Shown one piece after another: positions 35,726 through 48,105 of a DNA stretch of 64,000 bases. Position numbers and translations under genes: made by a program. How positions within the stretch are numbered: position 1 is the first letter of the stretch; every line of letters begins with the position of its first letter. This DNA comes from Ascidia mentula (Eukaryota; Chordata; Ascidiacea; Phlebobranchia; Ascidiidae). The notes under the pieces were generated by a model, which saw nothing but the letters and a program-made list of their open reading frames with translations, had not been told where the DNA came from and ran no database searches. The stretch spans positions 15,314,001 to 15,378,000 of the forward strand of contig OX387198.1 of NCBI GenBank assembly GCA_947561715.1, written 5' to 3'.

Positions 35726-36600
35726 CGCTGTTAAGGAATGGTTACCCTCGCTCCTTTCTGCGACGAAACCATGCATCCCTGCCTCAATGCGACAAAAGTC
35801 CGCGGGTGTGGTTGTTAAGCCTTATTTTTCAGGTCTTTTAGGGAACTTGAAGAGTGCTAAAGGATTTTTCCATCCTGGTGTACGAGCGTCCTTCAGTCAC
35901 ATTACTCTCCTTGGTCTCACAACTCAAAGATCGCGCAGGAGGTGCGCTAGATGCTAGAGGTGTGATATACCGCATCCCCTGCGGAGAATGTGAGAAGGTA
36001 TATATTGGCGAGACGGGTCGCGCCTTACGGACAAGATTAATGGAACATCAACGAAATGTCGTCAAGCCCAAGAAGATTAGAGGGACGGCACTGTCGCAAC
36101 ATGTGGCCGACACAGGACATATAGTTAATATTGAAGATACAATAAATCTGGACAGGGAAAATGACAGGTTCAAGAGAATGTTTATTGAGTCTGTGCATAC
36201 AAATGCACATGAATCTGCGCTAAATGACAAAACGTAAACCTTTTATCCACCCGTTTATCGTCATTTGATAAACGGTCTGCGCGACACGCCCCTGATTGAA
36301 CCTGATGGTCCTGCGTACCTTGGGGCACTGTGCTTTAGACCCCGGTATCTCGTTCCTTGTTGGCGCGCATTTTTAATTCTTTGTGCCTCCCACCCCTGTT
36401 TTTTTTCAAGCTTTTTTGTGCTTTTTGCGCCTTTTTTACGCGTTACTATTTATTTTAGCGTTTTATTTTACTTCGAATGTCCTGATGAAGGTCTGTTGTG
36501 TAACGACCGAATCGTCGACCATAACGAGTTTTCTTGCCAGATAAGCTTTGATTATTGAGTAATATGCCTGGCAGCATCAGCAACAAATGAATAACGTTAA
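35726..36600 (+). mobile_element. Penelope-like element, 3' part with GIY-YIG endonuclease
   Basis: The end of the reverse transcriptase region is suggested by ALLRNGYPRSFLRR near 35730, interrupted by stops near 35835. It runs on into an open frame at 35854-36237 (127 codons) with the GIY-YIG domain of Penelope-like elements: GVIYRIPCGECEKVYIGETG, with its two-Cys spacing between the motifs, then TRLMEH and the late Glu in FIESVHT. The frame ends at 36237. A hammerhead motif follows at 36482-36516, and a tail ends near 36600. A related tail lies in intron 10 of gene A. The reverse transcriptase core is absent, so this is a 5'-truncated, dead copy. Confidence 0.8.
36474..36522 (+). ncRNA. Penelope-type hammerhead motif, degenerate
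   Basis: CUGAUGA at 36482-36488, a helix II opening GGUC and closing GACC with a bulge, GAAU at 36509-36512 where GAAA is expected, CGU and C at 36513-36516. Helix I pairs GUC upstream with GAC downstream. The A-to-U change at 15.1 probably disables it, but the arrangement matches the copy at 15168. Confidence 0.5.
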
Positions 36601-37214
36601 TTTAGATATGGAAACGTTATCAAATGCGGTACTGCTGCACTGAAGTTATTTTCTCTTGGCAAGTCAAGATTTGAAAATAGTTTTGATATTTGTTTTATTT
36701 TTTACTTGCTTGGCATGTTTTTTTTATTTGTTTGAAGTTAGTAGCATAAAAAAATCTAATAAAGAAGTTATGACCTGGTTTGGATGGAAAAAAAGTCTGC
36801 CAGAGTACACCAACAGAGGCTCAGACGCTTTTTCGCCTTGCTCGTTTTTGAGTCTACTCTGAGCGAGCGATGTAGCCAATGTGAAGCCATCCTAAAGAAA
36901 GTAAATAGAACAATTGATATTGGGTTTGCCAGAGGATAAATCAACATTAATTGTTTTGTGCAAAATATCTAATGTGTAACATGGTAAACTGAACAAAATA
37001 AAGCTGTTTACCCATTCACAAAGGCAATATCACCAGCGCTGCACAAAATATCTGTTTTTTGATACCCCAAGTAAAAATTTACCTTGTGTTTGTTTATCAA
37101 GCAACGTCAGATGTTTGTCAAACACTCAGACAGCGATGAATGGTTCAATCGAAAGACCTGGCAGATCAATATTACTTGATCAGTTCCTACAAGCTCACCA
37201 GAGTGGAAATCACA
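36601..37214. other. upstream region of the Ig/sushi receptor
   Basis: AT-rich with no repeat shared with other parts of the window that I noticed. It should contain the promoter of the receptor gene; no convincing TATA element or initiator was assigned. Confidence 0.3.
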
Positions 37215-40200
37215 ATGAAATTTCTGAACTGTTTTCTAATACTTAGCTGTGTTTGCCTGCAGGCTACTTTGTCAGAAGGAGTGGAAGGTTAGTTGTGTGA
37301 AGTAGAAATTGTGAAAGTGATTTCTGTTTGTAATTTGTACTGGATTCCCGCAGTTAGTATTGAGTTAATTTGCTATAGTTTATTTTACTCAAAGTAATTC
37401 TTCACTACGTACCTTTCTAAATATGATTAGATTGCTTCCAGAGAATTTGCACAACAGTGTTTCCAACACATTTCTATTGGCCAGTGGGATACAAAGGACT
37501 TCTTTATAACTTTACAAATTCTGATTCCTATTCACGTTACCGGTTGATCATCAACAAAGACCAGGAGTTTATTTATAACGAAAGTTGTAATCTCAAAAGT
37601 GGTTTCGAATATTCGCCTTTTAAATGTAACTGTGATTGTGATGGCGGTTCTGTATCACTACTTTTATCGACTGAACAACTTTCCCCTTTGCATGATCAAA
37701 CTGTGGTGGAATATGGTCACAAAAATTGGCTCTCTTCTGATTGGACTTCCTGTAAACTAAACATCTCAGTAAAAAGTATAATTTTTTTATATTACTATGT
37801 TCAAAGTTAACTTGTGCTGCTATAACAGACTGCCCATCAATTTTACCTTTCAACGTGAAAGTCAGTTCCAACAACTACACATACAATGAAACTGGAGAAT
37901 TTTATTGTAATTCAGGACAATTGTTTTATGCAAATTCATCAGAAATACTTGATAACAAAACTCAATGTTTGGCGACAACAGAATGGAAAGATCAAGCGGG
38001 AATAGAATGCTGGGGTGGTAAGTGACCTTTTAATACAGAGATGACCGCCGTTTAACATAGGGCGCTGAAATATAGGATAATTGTATCATTGTTTTGTGGT
38101 AAGTTCCACACCAATCAATCTATCGATAGCTTGCATAATTTGAACCGTAAATTACTATTTTTTTTCTAGCTCCGAATGTTTCGTTAAGGATTGAAAAACC
38201 TTTCTGTCCTGTAACTGGAGATAATATAACAATGCATTGTTTGTACCAAAATACAACACCAGAAGGAAATGAAAGCATGTATTGCTTTGGACACAACTGC
38301 ACGTTGAAACCTACAGTAATACTAGAAGAGAAAAGAAACATAATATTACACAAGGTTACAGAACTTTTTTTCATGAAGGGTGTTGCTTTTTCAATGCAAC
38401 TGAGTTTGTTAAATAACGGATCAAGCATTTGGTGTCAAGCAGTTACACCTTTTACGCAACTTAACAACAACACTGGTCGATCTACAGAGGAATTTCTTTA
38501 CGTTTATGGTAACATTTTACCATACAAAGTATACATTGCCAATAAATTTTGTTCCTTTATGTTTCAGAAGCACCTGGTGATGTTAAGTTAAGATACAATG
38601 AGAGTCAGGATGTTTTGTCCACTGACCGTAATGTTTTGCTAAATGGAATTCAAACACTGATGTTGAGTTGCCAAAGTGCAAACAATGCCAGTTGCAATTG
38701 CACTTGGCTGTTAGATAATGGACCACTTACGACCCGTTCCTGCGAGATTGTTCACATTTTCCAGCAAAACACGACTTTGTTCTGCCAAGCAAGGAATTGT
38801 GCTGGAAACCGATCAAGCAAATCAATCACATTTGTAATTGTCGAAGAGAGTGAGGATTTTTATCCACAGTATTTTGTGAAGTAATATTTGACGATATCAC
38901 CAGAATTAGAACAAAACTAACTTTAATTTTGCATATTATACTACAATGAATAACTCTGTTAAAGGTTAGTAGTAGGTTAAAATTCTGTTAATGTTGGAAA
39001 TGGAAGATACCTGCGAATCTGCCAACTTTTATGACGAAAATGATTGTTTACCTCAGGGTCAGAGGAAGCTGGAATTGTTACGTCAATGAACGGATCAATA
39101 AAAGCTGGAGGGAATCTGGAACTAAACTGTAGTGTTTCTTATCAGAACGAACTAAGCACAAAGTTTCGATGGGAAATTCCTTCCCCAAGGGGAAGTTTTG
39201 ATGCAAACAATTCGTTTTTACATTTAACAAACCTGACAAGACATGATTGGGGAAATTATTCTTGCATTACAAGCGACGTTTTTCAATCAACAGAAAACAG
39301 CTATTTCGTGGATGTTTTATGTAACAACATAAATTAACTTAATAAAAAAAACTTATAAAAACTATAACGACTTCTCATTTTCTTTTCAGATTCGCCAGAA
39401 AATTTAAGTGGAAACATTAATTGTACTTGGGCCGAAGTTGAAAACCAAACTTGTGTTGTAAATTTTACTTCAAACCCTCCAGCAAATAACTTTGTTGTCA
39501 CCAGAAATGGCGATTTGTTGAATTGCCCTATGTGTTACATCAGTAATTACACAAATGAACCAAACTTACAATCGTTTACCTTGATTACCACAGTAAGTAA
39601 ATTCTGTTGCGTTGGATTCTTTGCAAAAACTAACAGAAGTTATCAATAGACTTCAAACGAGGATGAGTATTTCGAGATTTCAATAATTTCATACGGAATG
39701 GATCCACTGGTCGTTCAAATGAAAATATCCAGCGAAAACTTGGTCTCCAATGACAACCAGCTTGTCATTATTGCTTCCAGCGTTGTTGGAGGCATTGTGA
39801 TTCTGGTTGTCCTTGTTATAGTGATCGTATGTTGGCGAAAAGAAGCACGAAAAAAGGAAGGTTGTATTTGTAGTTCTACAGAATAAAATTTTATGCTGCT
39901 AAAGAGGTTCAAAAATAAAGTTTGTTTTATATAAAATTACCGATGTGTCAAACGATTCGGCCAAAGGCTTTTCAAGTGATTACATTTTACCGAAAACTGT
40001 GTTACGTTAAACAATCGCATTGATTTTAGCAAAGGAGATGCATCCAAATCCAATTTTCTCTGCAAGTGACAATATCTATGCTGAAGTTGAGAAGTCAAGC
40101 AATACAGGTAGAAGTGTGAAAAAATGTGTTTGTGTTTTTAATTATTATTGTTTCAAAAGTTGTTTTAAACTAGCATTAGGAAGAGTAAGTGCAATTGTTA

Positions 40201-40672
40201 GTTTAAATTTAATCTATCAATAGTTTGTGGCCATTCCATTTATGTCGCAGATGAAGCCATTGTAGACTTAACATTGCAAACCGTACACTATGATGTCGTA
40301 GGTGAAGATATTGCTATAGAACATTCTTATGAAGAATTAGATTCGACAAAAGACGAAACTGAAAGTATGTCGTTTAACGCGTGGTTTGGCTTGCAACGTT
40401 GCAAGCAATGCTTTTTGTGGTATTTTTAGCAAAAGAAGATCGTTTAAATCCCATATACAAAGCAAGCGATTCCCTAGATGTTGAAGATAATTATGCATCT
40501 GTTGACAAAACAAAAAAGGCTCCGAAAAGTGAGGTATTATCCTAACTTAACTTTTGTGGTATTTAATGTTGTTTACTGAATTTCAGAGGACAAAGAAGAG
40601 AAATTAAATCCATTGTATGGAGAATATCCTCATGCAAAGAAACGTGCATTGAAACAAAGCAAATCCAAATAA
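37215..40672 (+). CDS. sushi/Ig-domain type I membrane receptor with tyrosine motifs
   Basis: Twelve exons join to exactly 760 codons plus stop: 37215-37287, 37431-37775, 37829-38017, 38170-38508, 38568-38849, 39057-39320, 39390-39592, 39650-39860, 40030-40107, 40251-40364, 40430-40528, 40587-40672. Residues 1-24 hold a signal peptide (MKFLNCFLILSCVCL). Residues 25-139 form a Cys-rich domain I do not recognise. About 139-202 is a sushi/CCP-like domain (GEFYCNSGQ and a final IECWG). Residues 203-315, 316-409 and 410-497 are Ig-like (the third has the classic GNYSC). A membrane segment spans about 603-626, followed by a basic stop-transfer. The tail carries NIYAEV, VHYDVV (fits the ITIM pattern), SYEEL and DNYASV. 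Most domain borders are phase 1, usual for extracellular modules. It has many N-glycosylation sequons. It is probably a cell-surface recognition receptor; the ligand is unknown. Confidence 0.85.
39882..39919 (+). terminator. intronic polyadenylation signals, possible short-tail isoform
   Basis: If the donor at 39860/39861 is not used, exon 8 of the receptor runs on for eight codons to TAA at 39884-39886. AATAAA occurs at 39882-39887 and 39914-39919. That transcript would encode a receptor with the membrane segment but none of the tail tyrosines. No RNA evidence is available. Confidence 0.4.
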
Positions 40673-41255
40673 ACTATTGCAAATATTTTAATCAGCTTGT
40701 TTGTCTACTTTGATCGTAAAATTGTGTTTGTCGCCGTTATATTTATTATGCCTACAGCAATAAGTTCCATGTCACTACGTATATTGACCAACAGGAAAAT
40801 TATATTTGTGATGAAAATAATCTTGACCCTAAATTTTAAATGGCATCAACTAGAATTTTCAAGTTGCAAATTACATGCTTGACTTTTGATTTTATGCCTA
40901 TTTTAAGTAATTCGCCAACAATTATTGATGTCACTTATCCAAAATTTGAGAAATAATCGTATGGTTATTGAGCTACTGACACATGCGCACATACAGTTTT
41001 AACCTACAAGGTCTCGTCAGTGTGGCTTAAATGTTATACTAGCTGGTAAGCTAGCCAGGGGCGAATGGTTCTTCCACATTTTTATGTTTATAGTTCAAAT
41101 TAAACAAGCAAACTCCTTGGTGATTGATTCTGTGAATCATTCCCTATTTTGTTGTAACCGGCCCTGACGATTTAAATCACATGAGTAACAATGTCACAAT
41201 CACAGAAACGTTATTTCCAGGCTAAAATCTGTCAGTCTTGGCATGCAAACTTCCA
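40673..41255. other. 3' region of the receptor and hammerhead-element fragment
   Basis: No clear AATAAA directly after the stop codon. At about 40985-41060 a decayed fragment of the hammerhead-bearing element is recognisable (minus-strand CUGACGA in place of CUGAUGA, then a GACC hairpin). It stands immediately before the start of duplicon copy 2. Confidence 0.4.
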
Positions 41256-42232
41256 GGTTGTGCAATACAAACCTCTATTGCAATTCTCACGTGAATGCAA
41301 GTCAGCCTAATCCGCATAACAAATATTTGTTTAACGATACAAAAATACCCCAGTGTGTTTGTCGAAAATGTACGGTTGTTGTCCGATTATTATATATATT
41401 TACCTTGAGATGCAGAGCTTAAACCCACGTCGAAGTTGGAACTTTTAAAGAAAAATGCATACCAAGAATAAAATTAACACAACTGTAAAATCCGTTGTCT
41501 TGCAACATTATCGTAGGAGATGGTGACAGATGACAGTATTCAGAAATTTCTGTGGCGCGCAAATTTATGCAAAATAAGTAATGACCAATTTTTTCGAGCA
41601 TCCTGTAGCGTTTGTTGCTAGAGATAACGAAAGAAACACTTCATGCACGAGGCAAAATCACGGGGTCAACGTCCTGATACAATACGTGTGCCAGGTACAA
41701 GCTGTAACTGAACAGACAACGATGATGACGTTCGAACAATGCGGGCTGTCGAACCAACACCAATTTATCGGTAATATACTTATGTATTTTTCCCCACAAA
41801 TGTTGCCAAAGTTTTTGCCTAGGTTTAAGTATTAACCTTTCCCATGATTTTTTTCTAACTCTTTGTCCTTCCACGAAATTCACTGCAAAATATGCATTTA
41901 AATTTATTTTTTGTATAATTTCGACTAATGAGCAATTTTCCAACAGGATTTACGCAAACTTTCTCAGAATATCCACGCCATATCATGGGCCACATTACTT
42001 GGTTTGATATATTCGCAAAAAGACTAAAAGATGATATATAGTGAGACAAATAAAATAAAGAAGTACATGTATATTTGGGGTTTACCTGTCATTTTCAACT
42101 TGATTTCATTTCAAACCAGCGGTAAAGTGACGAAGTACTTATTCAAATACAAGATTGCGCAATTTAGTGTCCAAAATCAAAAATGCGATGGGTTACAACA
42201 AAATAAAACGGTCAAAGGAAACGGGTCACATT

Positions 42233-42368
42233 CCACTTCCTCGACTCACCTTTGTTTGTCTTCATCTCTTTCGTCAACGGCAGCTTTGTAACACTCGATG
42301 GCTTGTTTTAATAATTCGCGTGCCTCGCCTAACTTTTGTTGTTTCAAGTGAGGAATGTTCAGTTGAGT
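42233..42368 (-). pseudogene. kinase-TPR C-terminal scrap (duplicon copy 2)
   Basis: Same relic as at 6466-6603: minus-strand EARELLKQAIECYKAAVDE region with the same stop before the final helix. It was evidently already dead when the duplicon was copied. Confidence 0.7.
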
Positions 42369-42599
42369 AAAAATTAAAAAATTTAAAGAACGTTAGAATT
42401 GTGGTTGTACGACCACTGGCACATGGCAGAGTTCGGCTTTGGCCCGCGGTTACGAAAATGTTGTCAATTCTGTATTAAACACTTCCTTTTTATTTGATCA
42501 CACCGGGATTCCAACCAACAATATTAAGGCCAGGAATCCCAATCACGTTTTTTTCTTGGTCGGGCGCTTGACCATTGTTGCCAATCACCCGTCCGATTC

Positions 42600-43540
42600 T
42601 GTATTACACATAATCGCCCCGTTACAGTTTTACGACACTGGGGCGACGTCTAACGACGATAATTACATATCGACTAGGCAAGACTACGACCCGAGCATTC
42701 AGACAATCCGCCTTGGAGAGGAATATCGAATGCAAGACATAGGTGTCGACTCCTGGAAGAAAGATCAGATAGAAAAACATCAACGCCGGGACTATAGAGA
42801 GCTTGCAGACAGTTCCGCCGCCAGATAACAGAACATATATCGACGGAGGAAAGCTACACATGGATGAAGGATGCATCGTCGGATCGTCGACACCGCAACA
42901 CAGGACCAAGCACTTAGCACCAAAGGTCACAAGACAAGGACCGTTAAAATCAGCAATGATCTTAAGTGCAATCTGTGAAAGGAGCATGATGAAACGGTCA
43001 GTCATATCCTGATCGGATGCAACAAGATCGCCAATACCGAATACCTGGAAAAGCATAATACCGTGGCTGCATATGTTCACAGGAGTGAATTCGCACATTA
43101 CAAGCTCCCAGTGGCAAAAAGGCCGTGGATGCATAAACTAGAGACCGTGATCGAGAACGAGATGGTGAAAATCCTGTAGGACATGGGAATACGAACCGAT
43201 TGAATAATTCCAGCAAGGGGCCCAGACATCACAATGATCGACAAGCTGTCTAGAGCCGCGACAATAATAGACATCGCGGTCTCTGACGACAGATACATCG
43301 ATTTTAAAGGTCAGGTGAAAATCACCAAATACCAGGATTTGCGACTTGAAAGACAGAGACTGTGAAATGTCAAGGCCCACGTTGTCCAAATAGATGCGCT
43401 TGGGAGCCGACCACAACATCTAAGCGAGTACCTAGAGAGCCTTCTCGGAACGCACAATGCATCATCCCTTGTGAAAGCATCGTTGCTAGGTAGTGGCCAA
43501 CTTGCCACATCCTAAGAAAAATCCTACCCAACAGGAAAAG
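42600..43540 (+). mobile_element. degraded non-LTR retrotransposon 3' part, second copy
   Basis: Matches 6840-7757 and is somewhat better preserved around KPxxVIENE: after it come IIPARGPDITMIDK and then ATIIDIAV and ITKYQDLRLE. This restores the Pro-Asp of the putative PD-(D/E)XK endonuclease that copy 1 has lost through a deletion. Stops remain in every frame. Confidence 0.6.
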
Positions 43541-44426
43541 AGAAATTGTTTTGTTTTTTTCTGGTCACACTAAGATGTAAAAAGTTCCGATAAAACTTTA
43601 CTGTCCACTCGGTGGCGCCAACGACTCTGCTATAGATCAATCCATGTGGGCACTTACGTGGGAACGTAGGTTTAAAACATATAGGAAAATTTTTTTGTTG
43701 CTGACTGCGTAAATCACTCAATCAATATACATCACTTGTCACATATGATCTATAAACCTCCATCTCGATAAGTTAAATAACGGTATATCTGTGAAAAGGC
43801 ATCGTCATAACCATGAGATTGCAATATCAGTGTGGTGTAACGTAGGCCTGTTCGTGCAATTGTCGGGTGATTGCAAATCAGCCTAACGAACATATAACTA
43901 ACATTTGTTTGACGACACGAAATACACAAGTTTTCTTTCTAGAGCAAAAAATTTAAAACAAAAATATGTATGCTGGGAATAAACTAACATCAACTGTAAA
44001 ACCTGTTGTTTTCAACTTTGGAATATATGAAGTAATGGTGACCGAATTCATATAGTAGTATTCAGAAATGTGATTGCAATCCGCAAATTAAGCTGCACGC
44101 AATGATATGAAAATGGTAGCAGCGAAATTGTCAAATATTCTGTGGCGCTCGTTGCAGATAACGGAACAAACATGGAAGAGGTAAAATCACTGCGTCAACA
44201 TCTCGTTATAAAATTGTGCAAGGAATAGAAACTTAAAAGAATTGAGCAAGGTCAAAAAATGTAGTAAATGTAAATTTGACGACCAATTAGTCTTGTTACA
44301 TACAAGATGTTTTTTCCGGAATATGTGTTTTCAAATATAAGCGACATTTAGTCCTGTATGGCAAATAAACTACATTGTTTCGATTTGGCAACATCCCTGC
44401 TGCATTTACAAGTGCTAGGAAAAAGA
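43541..44426. repeat. repeat block shared with 54241-55010
   Basis: Non-coding block containing GGTCACACTAAGATGTAAAA, CTCGGTGGCGCCAACGACTC and, near its end, TGGCAAATAAACTACATTG. It also resembles parts of the tandem units at 57.9-58.3, 59.7-60.1 and 61.5-61.9 kb. No coding sequence. Confidence 0.55.
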
Positions 44427-47300
44427 CCTTCCTCGTTTTATTTTTTGCATACTTTGTTGCTATCTTTATTTTCACCTCACCTCTTTATTCACTTTAATTC
44501 AAATATTTTTTCTTGTTTATTTCCCACGAACATACGGTATGTAGCTGTATTTGTTTCACCTTACCGCATCTAATTTTATTTTGTACGCCTGGGTAGTTTT
44601 GCTTGCGTGGCAAATGTGTAACACATTGAGTGGTCGGGATGCTGACAGTCGAAATTAAGTGAGGCACACCCGACAGTTCTCTGGTAGTGGATTGTCAAGG
44701 GCTGAATGATTGTAAGCGTTTTTTTTAATTGGAGAGAATCTTGATGTGCAACCTAAATTGTGTCGATCAGCATTGTACTGTTTTGTGCTAGCCTATCATA
44801 AGATCGAACGTTGTTTTATTCGTTCGATTTTGTTGTATTTAAACTTAAAGCGTATTATTGCACATTTTGAATGTAAGCGTAGCCGCCTTGGCAGCGCGGT
44901 TCCAGGTTTTAGACTGCTATAGTATAGGGTAACCTGGGCGTTTACCATATTGGGTTTGGCGACCTGCTAAAAATCGTAGTTCGGGTAAAGCTTTTGGTTT
45001 TGACCGTTAACGTCTCTCACTCAAAACTAATTTCGGTTACACTAGTAGTTAGATTACGTGTGCACACATAATTTGGGAAGTTATTTCCAATCAACGGCTG
45101 TATCTAAAGTGTTCATTTGTTCTGTGTTGTTGCTTAGGTTATCGACAGATCGTCATTTTCGTATTTCATCCAATTTAAAACATAACAGTATGTTAGTTGA
45201 CATTTAACTCTTTCCACTCGGACCATTTTTGCAAAACTGTCTTTAAATCGGTAAAATCACAATTCTGCAACATTTCCCATTTTCTAAATATGTAAATTAG
45301 AAAAGGAAGCAAAGGAAGACTTGCGACTCGGCTTGTACCAATATTTATTGACGAAGTGTGTGACGCGTATGCATATGGCTTGACGGCTAAAAAAGCGGCG
45401 GGCGACGGTCGGGTTGGAGTAAGTTGTCGTTAAATTACCATAACGTCCTCGACCGAATTGATTAAAGTTTGATTTCATTCGACAGTAGGTTTGTATAGGA
45501 TTGTATATGCAAAAAAGAGCTTCGACCCGGCTGGTAGCAACATTTATTGCCGTAAGTATGCACCGCACCACCCCTAAACTGTGTTTATAATGGGTGGTAT
45601 AGGGTTTGAATGTATTCGGCTCGAACAGCGGCGGCTTAATGCGTTATTATGATATAGTTTGAAAAAAATAAGCGCGTAGAAGGCTCTTCATTAAAATTTT
45701 GTTCAGCGGATCTTGTTTTCGCGACTTATGTCATAATAAGCATATCATATTCATAACCCAATATTAATATGTTTTTTTTATAATTTTGGTATCGTCAGAA
45801 AGGTCAACCTGTGGACTGTAACACATACAAGTATCATGTCGCTACCTCGTAAGGTGGCCGAGTAACCCGAGTTCAAATTTTGTTAACTGGCGATATTTTT
45901 GTCAACTAGCTTCCCCTTTGTAACGACCATAATCTTGTATTTGCTTCGCAGGCCTTTCAATACCCTTCGTAATTTTATGCCGACGGTTCAGGCGATCTCT
46001 GTACTTATAGTACCGACTCTATTTTCATTATACTGGCGCGTTGCTGGTCGTATTGCAACCGAAATATGTGTAAACAGTGCGAAAAACGCAACAAAATTGA
46101 GCAAATTGATCAAAATTGATCAAAATATTATTGTAGACTTTTGTTGACGTAAGGAACAGTTCTTCCATCCTAGTACATTGAACTAAATGTATTTTTGCGC
46201 GGCCAAGGCTCAAAATTGCAACGCAATGACGATTTCATTTACGGTATGTGTGTAGACGCTCGGATTCTACTGTAGGCGCATTATTGTCTATATGTAGACT
46301 CTCGGGGTGGAAAGAGTTAAAAGCTATTTTGAAACTTAAACTGCTGTCTGGCAACATTTACCATCCAGACGCCTGCATTTTTGTTGTGGTTGACTGGTTT
46401 AGCGGTGTAATTCAGCCTTTGTTGAATCGTTTGTGTTGAGGTGAGCCATAAAACTCGGCGTCTACCTCAGACCTCATGCCTGCTTCAACGATTTGTTTGT
46501 TTACAATTGAGTTTGTCACAGTGAGTTTTAACATAACTTCAAATTAGCAAAAATATATGACATACTATTTTACAAATATGTACAATATACACATGTGATA
46601 CTCTTAAATATGCGGTTTTAAGGTCGTATGCCTAGGTTCAGTGTAAACCCTGGAGAGATTTGGCTTTTACAGTTGCTCAAACTGTCGTTCACGGTCGAGC
46701 TGTAGAACCCCGCTTCTACACCAGTCCCGATTTAATTGAAATTGTCATCACATTGGCCTGTGTTCGCCGGGCGAAATACCTATTCAAATGTTTTCACGAT
46801 GCGTTAGACCCTGGAAGCTCAACAAAGGCCACGATTGTTTTGTTTCCTCGAACTTCTGTCGTAGACAAAGGCGACAGTGGCTCAAGTCAATGCCATTCTT
46901 GGCACAAGCAATGTGCTTTTTGTCACATCGTTTCCGAAAGCAACCACATGCCATTGTGAACGTTTAAAATGTACATTACAATTTTCGCTGTACCCTACAA
47001 AAAATTGAAAACAAAACGTTTGGCAATGCAATAATTAGGAATACGCTTGAATTGATTTCGCAAGTCATTCGAACCTTATAACTGGGAAGGAATATGCTGG
47101 TGCACACACCACCCAATAAAATGTCCACACAGTTTGAATCTTAAACAATATATCATCAAATCACAATGGCATCAAATCATTTTAGCAATAAAACAGGTCA
47201 TAAACAAAATAGTAGCAAATACTATTAACTTCATAAACGCTACATATATTACTTCATAACTTTATATATAGATAATTTTGCTACGCCAAATGGTTTAAAA
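44427..47300. repeat. non-coding duplicon sequence, copy 2
   Basis: Partner of 8017-10860. As there, open frames are short and not preserved between copies. It includes the incomplete about 1.8-kb unit at 45900-46980. Confidence 0.6.
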
Positions 47301-47312
47301 ATTCACTTAAGG

Positions 47313-47540
47313 GTGAAGACAGTGTATGACGCCAAACGAGTTGCTCAACGAACCGTGATATATGAAGTTGGCGCAGTTAAGTTTAAAACAGGCCTTGTGC
47401 TTTGTCATAACGGTTGGTACAAACCAGTTGTTTCTTCTTATGTTCATGTCTTATTAGCGGTAATTCAAACTTCACAAAAGATGAACGAGATCTGTTTCTA
47501 CTTTTGTAATGCTCATGAAATATGCCATGTTTCCAAATAA
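47313..47540 (+). other. conserved 75-codon open frame, copy 2
   Basis: Nearly identical to the frames at about 10878-11096 and 63571-63798, starting MKTVYDAKRVAQRTVIYEVG. Status unknown, as for the first copy. Confidence 0.25.
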
Positions 47541-48049
47541 ATGACAACATTTTTGTTTGTTTTCCTGAAGAACCAAAACCAATATAATTAGGTTGTTTTT
47601 ATCATTTCCTAATAGTGTTGTTATGTGACACACTATATCAGACATTCGCGACTAGCTATATCATGCTAATGAATTGTTTGTCAGCTCATATTCTTTGTTA
47701 CACGTTAGGTGTATCAGGAACCTGAGCATTGGTAATTTGTTCTTTTTCGAATCGTGATACGTGACGAAACGCAATTGTTCAATGACGCGTAAAAGGCCCC
47801 AGCTCTAACCTCAACCCTAACTTTTTTCTCTCAACGCAAACGTGGTCATAGGGTATCGGCCCAGGGTGCAGAATGCAAGTATTTTAATTCTTTTGTAAAA
47901 TATAATTTCTGCAATATGCAGGTTTTCATCTGACTGGATCCTCATTCCTCTTTAACATGTACTAATATAAGTTATTTGTTATGTGCGACATGTTATACAG
48001 ACTAAAGCTTTTGTACATTTGCAGAAGTTTTAAGCAAATATTTAGAAAT

Positions 48050-48105
48050 ATGGCAGGCAAACTACCGCCACCTCGTTATGTCTTTGACATAGGATTTCTG
48101 AATCA
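48050..48105 (+). pseudogene. truncated first exon of an atlastin-like gene (copy C)
   Basis: Reads MAGKLPPPRYV, matching the first codons of gene A (MADQPPPPRYV). It then diverges and reaches a stop at about 48130. The upstream acceptor TTTGCAG and the sequence before it are intact. This marks the right edge of duplicon copy 2: the promoter-side region and start codon were duplicated without the gene body. Confidence 0.75.

Larger units (their letters stand above)
41256..48105 (+). repeat. segmental duplicon, copy 2 (paired with 5488-11650)
   Basis: Collinear partner of copy 1. It differs mainly by having about 870 bp at 43541-44420 where copy 1 carries the hammerhead element; that stretch is related to 54241-55010. 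The right end stops within the first exon of an atlastin-like gene. Substitutions and 1-20 bp indels are spread throughout. Confidence 0.85.

Noticed and set aside
40985..41060. A further active hammerhead
   Set aside because: The core reads CUGACGA and the closing helices are not maintained, so it is only a relic.
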